A DNA stretch of 64,000 bases from Bacillus sp. SD075 (GCF_017355165.1 NZ_JADILK010000001.1:248001-312000); one strand, 5' to 3'. Positions 1 through 10,215 are shown, numbered from the stretch's first letter. The notes: a model not told the origin generated them from the sequence alone. Numbers and translations are program-made.

Positions 1-2
1 CG

Positions 3-290
3 GGTGGTCAAAACGGAGGCCAGCCGTGGATGATGGGCGGCCAAAACGGTGGTCAGCCGGGAATGATGCCGGGCGGTCAAAACGGAGGTCAACCGGGGAT
101 GATGCCGGGAGGCCAAAACGGAGGCCAGCCATGGATGATGGGCGGCCAAAACGGAGGTCAGCGGGCCATGATGCCGGGTCAGTTTGGTGGTCAGCCGGAC
201 ATGATGCGCGGTCAGCTTGGGGGGCAACCTGAAGCTATGTTACCAGGACAAATGGGAGGCCAGCCAGGCCAATTTGGGGGCGTGCGTGCG
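3..290 (+). repeat. In-gene tandem repeat of ~36-39 nt coding GGQNGGQPGMMP units
   Basis: At least five near-identical units built on ggtcaaaacggaggccagcc are followed by three diverged ones. Unit length varies because short PWMMGG and longer PGMMPGG spacers alternate. Such repeats change number by slippage, so length may differ between strains. Confidence 0.8.
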
Positions 291-341
291 CCTGAAACAT
301 TTGGGATACCGACATATGCAGATGAAAGCGATGACTACTAA
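3..341 (+). CDS. safA: Spore coat assembly protein SafA/ExsA-like, C-terminal part (5' truncated by window edge)
   Basis: This is an open frame that enters from the left edge and ends at TAA 339-341. The visible 112 residues are almost entirely low-complexity repeats of the type GGQNGGQPGMMP, rich in Gly, Gln, Met and Pro, decaying into GQFGGQP and GQLGGQP units before the tail PTYADESDDY. SafA (ExsA in the B. cereus group) is a LysM-anchored coat morphogenetic protein whose C-terminal half carries such repeats; the LysM part would lie upstream and is not visible. The call rests on repeat style and on position just upstream of spore genes and bofC-ruvAB. It could be another repeat-rich coat protein. 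The next gene starts inside its last codons, so the two are probably co-transcribed. Confidence 0.6.
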   Translation, partial: GGQNGGQPWMMGGQNGGQPGMMPGGQNGGQPGMMPGGQNGGQPWMMGGQNGGQRAMMPGQFGGQPDMMRGQLGGQPEAMLPGQMGGQPGQFGGVRAPETFGIPTYADESDDY

Positions 342-1278
342 TTATCAAGGAGACAGTGTTTTTAACACTCGTCTCCTCTCTTATTTAAATCGTAAGCCCA
401 AGAAAGTCCACCATATTCAAAGCAGTGTCTATTTAATAAATTTTGAAAAGGGTCATCCAATGATTCTTAAAGGATTCGACAGTTTTGAAAAATGGGATCG
501 GCAAAGAGAATTGACTTCTTTGTTAAAACAAAAGGGATTTCATCAAACGTATTATATTCATCAGAATTTAATGCCCTTTCAATTTAAAGGGAAATGGTAT
601 GGGAGTATGGACTATTTTCCGCCGAATAAGAAAAAATTCAGATTTTCCAATCATAAGGACCGCTTAGAGGGCATTCAGTTACTGGAAAGCTTCCATGATG
701 TGTCTGAACATCTCTCCATTAACGCGCCTGCGTTCAATCAATCAAAAAAGTGGAAAGAACGCTTATCCCTATTTAAAAAGAACTTTTCTTATGTTCGACA
801 ATATGTTTCCGAAGATATTATCAAGGAATGGATCAGATGGGGGGAATGGTCGCTAGAGGGGTTTGATAAAAATCAGTCTTTATGGAATAAGGAAAAGAAA
901 GTCATCATTCATGGTGATTGTGCCCATCATAATTTCTTGCGGAGAGCGGACGGCACTTTGACTTTAATCGATTTTGACTTAATGGCAAATGCACCGAGGT
1001 GCATTGATTATTTACAGTATGCAAATCGAATTTCGCATCATTTGGAAGATGCGGCCACCGAACTGTGGGAAGTGCCGCAATTGCAAAGGTATCAGTCAGA
1101 CCTGGCCTTCTTATATGCATTAACTTATCCTACCGATATTTTCCGTGAATGGAATCGTCTTAATAAAAGTTCTTCTCAGCTGCACTCGGTCTGGAAAATG
1201 TCCGTGGAAGGTTTTTCGGAGCGGATGGAGATGAATGAAAAATTGGCGAAAAGGATTTCTTCCCTAAATAGGAATTAA
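331..1278 (+). CDS. CotS/YsxE-family spore coat-associated kinase-like protein
   Basis: This 315-residue protein has an aminoglycoside-phosphotransferase-like fold. Its signature is HGDCAHHNFL (the catalytic-loop HxDxxxxN equivalent) followed about 15 residues later by LIDFDLM (the metal-binding IDFD). Spore proteins CotS, CotI, YsxE and YutH belong to this family; the substrate is unknown. The frame is open from 217, but that part overlaps the upstream repeat gene; the ATGs at 316, 322 and 331 are the sensible starts and 331 was chosen with low certainty because no strong ribosome site is visible. The overlap with the upstream stop suggests translational coupling. The next gene follows after about 100 bases. 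Confidence 0.75.
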   Translation: MTTNYQGDSVFNTRLLSYLNRKPKKVHHIQSSVYLINFEKGHPMILKGFDSFEKWDRQRELTSLLKQKGFHQTYYIHQNLMPFQFKGKWYGSMDYFPPNKKKFRFSNHKDRLEGIQLLESFHDVSEHLSINAPAFNQSKKWKERLSLFKKNFSYVRQYVSEDIIKEWIRWGEWSLEGFDKNQSLWNKEKKVIIHGDCAHHNFLRRADGTLTLIDFDLMANAPRCIDYLQYANRISHHLEDAATELWEVPQLQRYQSDLAFLYALTYPTDIFREWNRLNKSSSQLHSVWKMSVEGFSERMEMNEKLAKRISSLNRN

Positions 1279-1380
1279 AATGGATTTTTGGCCGTAACTT
1301 ACAGAGTACATTTCCCGTTCGACACCCATGCTAATTATGAGCGGAATATAGCTCATTCTTTTGCAATGGGAGGGTTATTG

Positions 1381-1980
1381 GTGCAGAAAATAAAATGGGC
1401 ACAGCCGCTTTGTACGGTATTGGCCGCCGTCAGTTTGGTTGGATGTGCTAATAATGATACAGCGGAAAATGAAAATATCACGAATGAAACAGGGTACCAT
1501 GAAAAAGATACATTGGTACGCAACATCAATTATGAGAATATGGTGCAAGGTCTATACGATAAAGATGGTTCGTACAGTAAGAGTGACCGTAATTACCATG
1601 GACATGAAAGCAAACCGCTTAAGGCGCGATCATCTTATTATAATTCTTATGAAGGCGCTTTAGCCGACAAAGTCAATGGGGTCGCCAATAAAGCCAAACC
1701 GGTTATCGATGCCAGGACAATCATCATGAAAGACGAAATGCTGGTAGCCTTGCTGCTTGATGACTACAGCCAGGCAAAAGATGTTAAAGAGAGAATCAAG
1801 AAGGAAATCGGATCGCTTACCAATGACCGTACCCTATATGTTACCACGGATGAAGGTGTCTATTTCAGGACGATGACACTTGATAACAATCTTCGTGATG
1901 GCGATACGAGGGAATTGATCATTTTGGATGCCAATGACATGTTCGATAACCTGAACATTCACGAAAATCACTTGAAATAA
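1381..1980 (+). CDS. YhcN/YlaJ-family sporulation lipoprotein (CoxA-like)
   Basis: This 199-residue protein starts at GTG 1381, chosen because GGAGGG at 1369-1374 sits six bases upstream; the frame is open further 5' but would add a non-signal sequence. The N-terminus is a lipoprotein signal peptide (KIKWAQ basic part, hydrophobic VLAAVSL, lipobox VGC at Cys 19), followed by an Asn/Asp/Glu-rich linker. The C-terminal half (about residues 95-199) resembles the Spore_YhcN_YlaJ domain, including the TTDEGVYF segment. These are forespore or cortex membrane lipoproteins involved in germination and spore structure; in B. subtilis coxA lies in this same neighbourhood. A terminator follows directly. 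Confidence 0.75.
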   Translation: MQKIKWAQPLCTVLAAVSLVGCANNDTAENENITNETGYHEKDTLVRNINYENMVQGLYDKDGSYSKSDRNYHGHESKPLKARSSYYNSYEGALADKVNGVANKAKPVIDARTIIMKDEMLVALLLDDYSQAKDVKERIKKEIGSLTNDRTLYVTTDEGVYFRTMTLDNNLRDGDTRELIILDANDMFDNLNIHENHLK

Positions 1981-1985
1981 TGAGT

Positions 1986-2016
1986 GGGCTGACCCGGTAT
2001 GGAGTCAGCTTTTTTT
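1986..2016 (+). terminator. Intrinsic terminator after the YhcN-like gene
   Basis: GCTGAC (1988-1993) pairs with GTCAGC (2004-2009) and is followed by a run of seven T. Confidence 0.75.
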
Positions 2017-2090
2017 GATTTTTTTCTGGTTAATAATCCTTATTTGGGGTCAAACTACATAAAAAGTAAACGCCTTAAGAGGTGAGTATA

Positions 2091-2591
2091 TTGATTAATC
2101 AACTAAGAATCCAGTTTTTCATGACACTTTTCATATTGCCATTTTGCTTAACCGTTTTGGCCGAAGAAACCGTTCAAAAGGAAAATGATCCAATAGAAAG
2201 GAAGGTCATTCTTCAGCGTATGTATCTGGATGGGGAGTTAAGTGAAGAGAAATTGACAGAAACAATTTGGTCGATGGAGGACTTTTGGTCAAAATATGAA
2301 GGATGGAGAGTAGTCGATCAAAATGAAGAGCAGATTGTCATGAAGAAAATTGAAAATGACATATCTCCGCTTTTAAAAGCGAATGGCTACCTTGGGATGA
2401 GGGAAGATGGCACTTTATCCATTTTTATCGGAAGGCCTGAGCACGCCAAGATCATTCATACCTTTTACCAAATAGACATCGGTAAACTTGAAGTATACAA
2501 GCAGGAGGAATTGCAAAAAGGGATTCCTATCATGAATAAAGACCAATATAAACAGCTCATTAAAGAATATGAGCCATATTCGGTAAATTAG
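2091..2591 (+). CDS. bofC: BofC-like forespore checkpoint protein
   Basis: This 166-residue protein has an N-terminal signal sequence (FFMTLFILPFCLTVLA) ending near AEE, and a C-terminal domain of the BofC type with LGMREDGTLSIF and FYQIDIGKLE. BofC is secreted into the space between forespore and mother cell, where it inhibits SpoIVB and so restrains pro-SigmaK processing. A TTG start at 2091 was chosen because AGAGGTG (2078-2084) lies six bases upstream; an in-frame GTG at 2082 lies inside that site. The gene lies directly upstream of ruvA as in B. subtilis. It is followed by a dispersed repeat element rather than a simple terminator. Confidence 0.85.
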   Translation: MINQLRIQFFMTLFILPFCLTVLAEETVQKENDPIERKVILQRMYLDGELSEEKLTETIWSMEDFWSKYEGWRVVDQNEEQIVMKKIENDISPLLKANGYLGMREDGTLSIFIGRPEHAKIIHTFYQIDIGKLEVYKQEELQKGIPIMNKDQYKQLIKEYEPYSVN

Positions 2592-2602
2592 GAGAGGATG
2601 GG

Positions 2603-2818
2603 TCCAAAACCACCAGACTGTAGACAAACTCGATCAAATAGAGTTTGTCTACAGTTTTTTTAGGGTTTGTCCGATTTGTACATTACCTCTAGGCACTCGC
2701 TTTCCGAGGGCGGTCGGGGGGTCTCCCTTAGACGCGCGCTTCCCCGCAGGAGTCTCGCACATCCGCTTCAATCACCTTTTTTAAAATTTAGATAGAACCC
2801 CATTTGTCTAAAAACTGT
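2603..2818 (+). mobile_element. MITE-like repeat, copy A (between bofC and ruvA)
   Basis: The left end is a perfect 14-bp hairpin (2618-2631 with 2641-2654, CTGTAGACAAACTC) followed by TTTTTTT, so it can itself serve as bofC's terminator. The GC-rich core with CACTCGCTTTCC and CGCAGGAGTCTCGCAC spans about 2694-2776. The right end is TAGATAGAACCCC then TTTGTCTAAAAACTGTA, an imperfect inverse of the left end. The octamer AGGATGGG occurs on both sides (2595-2602 and 2819-2826), a weak candidate target duplication. It has no coding capacity. Confidence 0.7.
2618..2661 (+). terminator. Hairpin-T7 terminator formed by the left end of repeat copy A
   Basis: A perfect 14-bp inverted repeat with a 9-base loop is followed by seven T, immediately downstream of bofC. 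Confidence 0.75.
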
Positions 2819-2962
2819 AGGATGGGATAATGCCCCATATGCAATAAAACGGGATATCCTCCATTGTAAAAGTCATTGCGCCTATTAAATAACTTTTTAA
2901 TGAACAAGCTTCCCTTTTTATGATAAAATGAGAGGTACAGCAAAATCAGGGAGAGAATTAAT

Positions 2963-3577
2963 TTGTATGATTATATAAAAGGTAAGGTCGATTATATTGG
3001 GCCTGAATACATAGTTGTGGAAAATGGGGGGATCGGATATCAAGTGATGACGCCGAATCCTTTTATTTTTTCCGCTCAATACCAGAAAGAAATCCAAGTT
3101 TTCCTGTATCATTATGTTCGTGAGGATATGGCCGCATTATACGGATTTCAGACCCGTCAAGAAAAGGCGTTATTCACAAAATTATTGAATGTAACCGGAA
3201 TCGGGCCAAAGGGTGCTCTAGCCATATTGGCATCAGGCCAGGTTGATCAGGTGGTACAGGCAATCGAAAATGAAGATGAATCGTTTTTGGTGAAATTCCC
3301 GGGAGTCGGAAAGAAAACGGCACGGCAGATGATTCTCGATTTAAAAGGGAAATTGGAGAACATTATTCCGGATGCGTTTCCAAGCTTGTTTAACGAAGGC
3401 GTCACGTCTGCACTCAGTCCAAATGGTTATACGGAGGAATTGGATGAAGCCATTCTTGCCTTGAAGGCTCTTGGTTATTCTGAAAAGGAAGTCCAAAAGG
3501 TTGCCAAGAAACTGCAGGCTGAAGATAGGACGACCGAGCAATATATTAAGAAAGCATTGCAAATGATGTTAAGATAA
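2963..3577 (+). CDS. ruvA: Holliday junction branch migration protein RuvA
   Basis: This 204-residue protein has the normal length for the family. RuvA binds four-way junctions as a tetramer and loads the RuvB motor during recombination and repair. It shows the N-terminal OB domain ([17 protein letters not shown]), two helix-hairpin-helix segments ([16 protein letters not shown] and [19 protein letters not shown]) and the C-terminal RuvB-binding helices. The start is TTG 2963, supported by AGGGAGAG about eight bases upstream and by MYDYIKG matching the family N-terminus. It forms an operon with ruvB, DUF2905, queA, tgt and yajC. Confidence 0.95.
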   Translation: MYDYIKGKVDYIGPEYIVVENGGIGYQVMTPNPFIFSAQYQKEIQVFLYHYVREDMAALYGFQTRQEKALFTKLLNVTGIGPKGALAILASGQVDQVVQAIENEDESFLVKFPGVGKKTARQMILDLKGKLENIIPDAFPSLFNEGVTSALSPNGYTEELDEAILALKALGYSEKEVQKVAKKLQAEDRTTEQYIKKALQMMLR

Positions 3578-3588
3578 GGAGTGGCGCA

Positions 3589-4587
3589 ATGGAGGAGAGA
3601 ATATTCAATCAGGAAGCCGATTTGAACGAACTGTCCTTTGAACAAAGCCTGCGGCCGCAAAACTTAAAGCAATATATCGGACAGGATAAAGTGAAAGCGA
3701 ATTTGAGTGTATACATCGAAGCGGCAAGGATGCGTGAAGAAACGCTCGATCATGTACTTTTATATGGACCGCCTGGCCTTGGAAAGACGACGCTTGCCGT
3801 CATCATCGCCAATGAAATGGGTGTGAATATCCGCACGACTTCCGGTCCCGCCATTGAGCGGCCGGGAGATCTGGCGGCCATTTTGAGTGCACTTGAACCC
3901 GGTGATGTATTGTTCATTGATGAGATTCACCGTCTTCCTCGCGTTGTCGAGGAAGTGCTATACCCGGCTATGGAGGACTTCTGTCTGGATATTGTAGTCG
4001 GTAAGGGGCCGGAAGCCCGTTCGATCAGGATCGACTTGCCGCCATTCACACTCGTAGGTGCCACGACACGTGCAGGCTCACTGTCTGCACCGCTCAGGGA
4101 CCGTTTTGGCGTCTTGAGCCGTCTTGAATATTATACGGAAAACCATTTGGCCGATATCATCATCCGTACAGCAAGAATCATGGATACGGAAATGGATGAT
4201 CAAGCAGCGGCCGAGCTTGCAAGAAGGTCAAGGGGCACCCCGAGAATTGCTAATCGGCTTTTACGGAGGGTCAGGGATTTCGCCCAGGTACGCGGAAATG
4301 GTACAATAACGGCCGAGCTTGCCGATTATGCGCTTGAATTAATGCAGGTTGACCGTTTAGGACTCGATCATATTGACCATAAATTACTTAAAGGGATCAT
4401 TGAAAAATTCCGTGGCGGGCCCGTGGGTCTGGAAACGATTGCTGCAACGATTGGCGAAGAGGCACATACGATCGAAGATGTGTATGAACCATATCTGTTA
4501 CAAGTCGGTTTTCTTCAGCGGACCCCAAGAGGCAGGATGGCAACACAGCTTGTATATGAGCATTTCGGAATGGAGATGCCTGAATGA
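3589..4587 (+). CDS. ruvB: Holliday junction helicase RuvB
   Basis: This 332-residue AAA+ ATPase drives branch migration at RuvA-bound junctions. Walker A is [10 protein letters not shown] (about residues 61-70), Walker B is LFIDEIHR, sensor 1 is GATTRAG, and the arginine finger region is APLRDRFG. The C-terminal winged helix includes [16 protein letters not shown] and [12 protein letters not shown]. The start is ATG 3589 behind AAGGAG. Its stop overlaps the next start (ATGA), implying coupling. Confidence 0.97.
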   Translation: MEERIFNQEADLNELSFEQSLRPQNLKQYIGQDKVKANLSVYIEAARMREETLDHVLLYGPPGLGKTTLAVIIANEMGVNIRTTSGPAIERPGDLAAILSALEPGDVLFIDEIHRLPRVVEEVLYPAMEDFCLDIVVGKGPEARSIRIDLPPFTLVGATTRAGSLSAPLRDRFGVLSRLEYYTENHLADIIIRTARIMDTEMDDQAAAELARRSRGTPRIANRLLRRVRDFAQVRGNGTITAELADYALELMQVDRLGLDHIDHKLLKGIIEKFRGGPVGLETIAATIGEEAHTIEDVYEPYLLQVGFLQRTPRGRMATQLVYEHFGMEMPE

Positions 4588-4790
4588 TTAATATACCGAA
4601 GATGGTCATGATATTGGGTGTGATTATATTCGTGATTGGTTTTGCGATGAAATATATTCATCTCGGCAGGCTGCCGGGAGATGTCTTTCTGAAAAAGGGG
4701 AATACGACGTTTTACTTTCCTATCGTTACATCGATCATCGTCAGTGTTGTGTTGTCCGCGATTTTTTATTTGATCGGCCGTTTTAAATAA
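4584..4790 (+). CDS. DUF2905 family small membrane protein
   Basis: This 68-residue protein has two hydrophobic segments (about 6-25 and 46-65) separated by [21 protein letters not shown], the signature of DUF2905. Function is unknown. It overlaps the ruvB stop by four bases and precedes queA, an arrangement I recall as common in Bacilli. Confidence 0.85.
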   Translation: MINIPKMVMILGVIIFVIGFAMKYIHLGRLPGDVFLKKGNTTFYFPIVTSIIVSVVLSAIFYLIGRFK

Positions 4791-4828
4791 TGATTACAGC
4801 TTGATAGACATATAAGGAAGTGGAACAG

Positions 4829-5857
4829 ATGAAATTGGATATGTTTGATTTTCATTTACCGGAGGAGCTGATAGCCCAAGTTCCTTTGGAGGATAGGGAA
4901 GCAAGTAGATTGATGGTGCTGGACAGAGAAACCGGTAAGCTCCGGCATGATGTATTCAGCCATATCACGGAATATATCAAACCGGGAGATTGCCTGGTGT
5001 TGAATGATACGAAGGTGCTGCCGGCACGACTTTACGGAAGTAAAGAAGGAACAGGTGCAAAAATCGAAGTATTGTTGCTTAAGCAAGAGCATGAAGATGT
5101 ATGGGAAACTCTTGTGAAGCCGGCCAAACGGATTAAAGAAGGGTCGACAATCGTATTTGGCGACGGTAAGCTGAGTGCCGTCTGTACAGGCATGCTCGAG
5201 CATGGCGGCCGGATCCTGGAATTTAAATATGAAGGCATATTTTATGAAATACTAGAAAAGCTTGGCGAAATGCCACTACCTCCATACATCAAGGAACAAC
5301 TTGACGACCAGGACCGTTATCAAACGGTATATGCGCGTGAACGGGGATCTGCAGCTGCACCTACCGCTGGCCTGCATTTTACGGAGGAGTTGCTCGAGAA
5401 ACTTAAAGGGATGGGTGTCCACATCGCTTTCATCACGCTGCATGTGGGACTTGGTACGTTCCGTCCAGTCAGTGTCGACGATATTGACAGCCACGAAATG
5501 CATTCGGAATTTTATCAAATGACGGAAGGCACTGCCAGATTGCTGAATGAAGTGAAAGAAAAAGGCGGGAAAATCATTACGGTCGGCACTACGTCCACCA
5601 GGACATTGGAAACGATTGCGTCCCGAAATGATGGGGTTTTCAAGGAAGAGAATGGCTGGACGAGCATCTTCATTTATCCTGGTTATGAATTCAAAGGGAT
5701 CGATGCGATGATAACGAACTTCCATTTGCCCAAATCGACTTTAATCATGCTTATTTCTGCACTTGCGGGCAGGGAGCATGTCCTTCATGCCTATGAAACG
5801 GCAGTGGAAGAAAAATACAGGTTCTTTAGTTTTGGAGATGCAATGTTAATTAAGTAA
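4829..5857 (+). CDS. queA: S-adenosylmethionine:tRNA ribosyltransferase-isomerase QueA
   Basis: This 342-residue enzyme transfers the ribosyl part of SAM to preQ1-tRNA, making epoxyqueuosine. ATG 4829 was chosen ([17 protein letters not shown] matches the family N-terminus) over the GTG nine bases upstream, which lies in the ribosome site AAGGAAGTGG. Family landmarks are [39 protein letters not shown] and [11 protein letters not shown]. It sits directly upstream of tgt, its pathway partner, in one operon. Confidence 0.97.
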   Translation: MKLDMFDFHLPEELIAQVPLEDREASRLMVLDRETGKLRHDVFSHITEYIKPGDCLVLNDTKVLPARLYGSKEGTGAKIEVLLLKQEHEDVWETLVKPAKRIKEGSTIVFGDGKLSAVCTGMLEHGGRILEFKYEGIFYEILEKLGEMPLPPYIKEQLDDQDRYQTVYARERGSAAAPTAGLHFTEELLEKLKGMGVHIAFITLHVGLGTFRPVSVDDIDSHEMHSEFYQMTEGTARLLNEVKEKGGKIITVGTTSTRTLETIASRNDGVFKEENGWTSIFIYPGYEFKGIDAMITNFHLPKSTLIMLISALAGREHVLHAYETAVEEKYRFFSFGDAMLIK

Positions 5858-7033
<1,176 letters not shown>

Positions 7034-7075
7034 TTCCATAAATATTTTAATGAGTGAAAGGAGTGAATATACAAA

Positions 7076-7360
7076 ATGGGTTCTTTAACACAAATACTTC
7101 CGTTGATTTTAATGTTCGTATTGTTCTATTTCTTATTGATCCGCCCTCAGCAAAAACGCCAAAAGGCTACGCAAAGCATGCAGAGCAGTCTGAAAAAAGG
7201 TGATAAAGTTGCTACTATCGGCGGCATGCACGGAACAATCGATGCAATCGATGAACTGCAAATCGTCATTAAATCACCAGACGGTACAAAACTAACTTTT
7301 GACCGTGCAGCAATCCGTGAAATTACAGAAAGCGCACCGAATAGAGAAGCATCTCTATAA
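7076..7360 (+). CDS. yajC: Preprotein translocase accessory subunit YajC
   Basis: This 94-residue protein has one N-terminal membrane helix (ILPLILMFVLFYFLLI) followed by RPQQKRQK and a small soluble domain (KKGDKVATIGGMHGTI), the standard YajC layout. It associates with SecDF, which is encoded about 3.5 kb downstream. The start is ATG 7076 behind AAAGGAG. A strong terminator ends the ruvA-yajC operon. Confidence 0.95.
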   Translation: MGSLTQILPLILMFVLFYFLLIRPQQKRQKATQSMQSSLKKGDKVATIGGMHGTIDAIDELQIVIKSPDGTKLTFDRAAIREITESAPNREASL

Positions 7361-7371
7361 GACAAACGAAA

Positions 7372-7395
7372 ACCGGGCCATGTGCCCGGTTTTTT
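7372..7395 (+). terminator. Intrinsic terminator of the ruvA-yajC operon
   Basis: ACCGGGC (7372-7378) pairs with GCCCGGT (7384-7390) and is followed by six T. Confidence 0.85.
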
Positions 7396-7404
7396 GCTGT
7401 GTTT

Positions 7405-7776
7405 TTAATCGGTGCGGGAGTCGGAACTCATGTTGACCCCAAGTACGCCGCCCATCATGGCAGTGATCACGAAACAGCCATAGTATATCCATTGCTTGAT
7501 GGTGAAAAGTGCATCGTGACCTAAATATTGAAAAAGGAACACGACCAATAGATAAAGCAGCCCAGTGCTTCCGCCCAAGAATAGCCCTTGCTTTTTCCCT
7601 TTGCCTCCTGAAATGAATCCACCAATGAACAGCGATAAAAAAGACACGGTCATGATCACGTATGTCAGGGATGATTCCGTCAGTGAAGTAAAACGAAGAA
7701 GGATGGAAACGATTAAACTTGCAATCATCGCTATCGCAAAGATGGAGCCTACGCCATAAATTACGGCGACACTCAT
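7405..7776 (-). CDS. yrzE: TIGR04086-family four-helix membrane protein (YrzE-like)
   Basis: This 123-residue protein has four predicted membrane helices (VAVIYGVGSIFAIAMIAS, LTYVIMTVSFLSLFIGGFI, LFLGGSTGLLYLLVVFLF and YYGCFVITAMMGGVLGV). Function is unknown; the family is conserved between yajC and yrbG in Bacillus. The first ATG is at 7776, but the clear ribosome site AAGGAGG (plus-strand CCTCCTT, 7799-7805) lies 22 bases from it. An in-frame ATC at 7789-7791 sits seven bases from that site, so initiation may occur there, adding IETKK. It runs against the flanking operons. Confidence 0.8.
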   Translation of the reverse strand: MSVAVIYGVGSIFAIAMIASLIVSILLRFTSLTESSLTYVIMTVSFLSLFIGGFISGGKGKKQGLFLGGSTGLLYLLVVFLFQYLGHDALFTIKQWIYYGCFVITAMMGGVLGVNMSSDSRTD

Positions 7777-7967
7777 TTTTTTTGTTTCGATGGGTATTCC
7801 TCCTTTTTAAAAGGCTGATACGATAGCCTGTTTATGTGTTTGTACAAGCATATTCCCCGTATCGAGCCTTTAGACCAGGTTTAGGAAGCTTACTGTAAAA
7901 TTAGAAAAGATTATGGAGTAATTTTTCAGTTCCCAAGCCATGCTATGGATGAAGGAAGTGTTATTCA

Positions 7968-8624
7968 ATGGATACCCTGGCTATTATTTTTAGAACAACA
8001 GTGATCTATCTAGTCATATTATTACTTTTCCGAATGATGGGTAAGCGGGAAGTTGGGGAACTGAGCATTCTTGATTTAGTGGTATCCATCATGATCGGGG
8101 ACATTGCCGTCCTATCCTTTGAAGATTTGGATAGACCATTTTTCAGGCAAATCATACCGATGTTCGTACTTGCTTTCATCCAGATAATCATGGCTTACAT
8201 TTCATTGAAAAGCATAAGGTTTCGAAACATCGTGGACGGTACGCCCCAGATCATCATCAATCAAGGGAAAATAGATGAAAAAGCGATGCGTAAGCAACGA
8301 TATAATTTCGATGATTTATTGACCCAGCTACGTGAACAGGGGATTAATGATTTAAATGACGTACAATTCGCAATCCTCGAATCCTCCGGAAAGCTTTCGA
8401 TCATCAAGAATACCAAAGGCAAAAGGTCTAAAACCAAGGAAACACCATATCCTCTTATAATCGACGGGAAGATACAGGAGAGGAATCTCGATAGAATTGG
8501 CAAAAATCATTTTTGGCTCAGGCACCAGTTAAAAAAACTGGGAGAAACGAAGGTTAAAGAGATTTCGATTTGTGGGTACATAGATGGCCAATTTTATATC
8601 GATAAAAATGAAACGAAGAAATGA
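7968..8624 (+). CDS. yrbG: DUF421/YetF-family membrane protein YrbG
   Basis: This 218-residue protein has three N-terminal membrane helices (LAIIFRTTVIYLVILLLF, ILDLVVSIMIGDIAVL and IIPMFVLAFIQIIMAYI) with the family motif RMMGKREVGELSILDLV. A cytoplasmic domain from about residue 85 includes VDGTPQIIINQGKI and the DLLTQLREQGI segment. Members are linked to spore germination and membrane physiology in Bacillus, but no activity is established. The start is ATG 7968 behind GAAGGAAG. It ends convergently with spoVB at a shared hairpin. Confidence 0.9.
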   Translation: MDTLAIIFRTTVIYLVILLLFRMMGKREVGELSILDLVVSIMIGDIAVLSFEDLDRPFFRQIIPMFVLAFIQIIMAYISLKSIRFRNIVDGTPQIIINQGKIDEKAMRKQRYNFDDLLTQLREQGINDLNDVQFAILESSGKLSIIKNTKGKRSKTKETPYPLIIDGKIQERNLDRIGKNHFWLRHQLKKLGETKVKEISICGYIDGQFYIDKNETKK

Positions 8625-8650
8625 CCGAAGCCTCTTAATGCTTCGGTCCA
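8623..8650. terminator. Shared hairpin between convergent yrbG and spoVB
   Basis: GACCGAAGC (8623-8631) pairs with GCTTCGGTC (8640-8648). The stem lies between the two convergent stops and is followed by T-rich sequence on the plus strand. Confidence 0.65.
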
Positions 8651-8652
8651 TT

Positions 8653-10215
8653 TTATTTCCAAGCGAATTTTGATAAAAAGCCGCCCACTACAGGAATCCT
8701 GATCAGGTCCGCCTTTTTTATGCTGCCGGTCATGAGCAGGAAAAATGTGAACAGCAGGATAACGACCATCACGGAAAGCAAAAGCCGTATGCCAAGAGGC
8801 TGTGAGGAAAGCGGGAATTGATAAAGATAATAACCGCCCCATCCGGAAATTAATGCAAGGACCAATGCTGACAGATAGCTGCGAAAATGAAGCGTGAAAG
8901 GGACGACCTTCAGCACGGTTGAAAAATGAAGGAAGGTAACGAGCATCGTACCGACAGCTATCCCGATTGCGGCTCCCATGATTCCGAAACTTTCCTTTGA
9001 CGCCAACAGCCAGATCACGCCGATTTTAAGGATGTTCCCAGCCAGGCTGTTGAACATTGCAGCCTTTGCAAGATCCAGTGCTTGCAGCATGGATTGCAGC
9101 GGATATTGAAAGTAATAAAGGATGAAAAAAGGCGCCAGGAATTTAATGAAAACAGCAGCATGCGAAGAGCCATACATGACTTGTAAAATCGGTTCGGCAA
9201 AGATGAACAGAATGACGATAGCTAAACAGCCTGTGATAAAGGTGATTTTCAGGGCCTGCTGAAGCCTGTGTTCAACAAGTGAAAAGTTTCCGGTCGTACG
9301 GGCTTCGCTCACTGCGGGGACAAGTGCCGTCGCCAATGATGATGTGACGAAGGAAGGAAGCATGAGTAAAGGCAGGGCGTACCCTGTCAGCTCCCCGTAT
9401 TGACTTGTGGCTGCGGCCGCAGTGACTCCGGCAAGTGCCAAACTCTGGGCGACCACTATCGGTTCGAAAAACCACGAAACCGATCCGATCATCCTGCTCC
9501 CGGTGGAAGGCAGGGCAATCCCCATCAATTCGGTGAACGTTCCTTTTCCGGATTTGACATTCTTGAAGAAACCCTTCCTGAACTTAAAATGTTTCTTTAA
9601 TTTAAAGCTGGTCAATAAGTAGATGAGAGATACAAGCTCCCCGATGATCGATGCGAACATCGCCCCGGCTGCAGCATATTCGATTCCATATGGCAAAAAG
9701 GCCTTCGTCAGGACGGCTATGAAAGTGATTCGGGCCACCTGTTCGATAACTTGTGAGAAAGCGAAGGGCTTCATATTTTGCTTGCCTTGGAAATAACCGC
9801 GCAGTACGGATGAAATGGCGATGATCGGTACGATAGGGGCAATCGCCATTAGAGGCCATACCGTCCGTTTGTCAGTGAATAGGTATTCTGAGAGAGCCGG
9901 TGCGAAAAGCAGCATCGCAGGAGTGAAAATCATCGATAGAGTAAAGGTGCAGGCCAAAGAGACGACAAGGATTTTCTTGATTTTCCGCTCATCGCCTCTG
10001 GCATTAGCCTCCGCCACGTATTTAGAAATGGCGATTGGCAGGCCTAACTGGGTTATGTTCACGACAAGAAAGAGGGTCGGTAAAGCCATCATATATAAAC
10101 CAACGCCTTCTTCGCCGATGAAACGGGCGATGACAATGCGGTTAATGAAACCAAGAACCCTTGTAATAAGGCTTGCGATTAATAAAATCAGCGTCCCTTT
10201 TAAAAATTTGGACAT
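8653..10215 (-). CDS. spoVB: Stage V sporulation protein B, polysaccharide flippase-like
   Basis: This 520-residue integral membrane protein belongs to the MOP/MATE-like MurJ/Wzx group with about 14 hydrophobic segments; the N-terminus is KGTLILLIASLITRVLGFINRI. SpoVB is needed for spore cortex synthesis, probably moving lipid-linked peptidoglycan precursors into the intermembrane space. The start at 10215 was chosen because GGGAGGGAG lies just upstream on the minus strand and MSKFLKG is the usual family N-terminus; the longer frame adds 15 unrelated residues. Divergent comN starts about 170 bases away. Confidence 0.95.
   Translation of the reverse strand: MSKFLKGTLILLIASLITRVLGFINRIVIARFIGEEGVGLYMMALPTLFLVVNITQLGLPIAISKYVAEANARGDERKIKKILVVSLACTFTLSMIFTPAMLLFAPALSEYLFTDKRTVWPLMAIAPIVPIIAISSVLRGYFQGKQNMKPFAFSQVIEQVARITFIAVLTKAFLPYGIEYAAAGAMFASIIGELVSLIYLLTSFKLKKHFKFRKGFFKNVKSGKGTFTELMGIALPSTGSRMIGSVSWFFEPIVVAQSLALAGVTAAAATSQYGELTGYALPLLMLPSFVTSSLATALVPAVSEARTTGNFSLVEHRLQQALKITFITGCLAIVILFIFAEPILQVMYGSSHAAVFIKFLAPFFILYYFQYPLQSMLQALDLAKAAMFNSLAGNILKIGVIWLLASKESFGIMGAAIGIAVGTMLVTFLHFSTVLKVVPFTLHFRSYLSALVLALISGWGGYYLYQFPLSSQPLGIRLLLSVMVVILLFTFFLLMTGSIKKADLIRIPVVGGFLSKFAWK

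Noticed and set aside
5276-5725. 149-codon minus-strand frame inside queA
   Set aside because: Shadow of a well-supported gene; no ribosome site or recognisable motifs.
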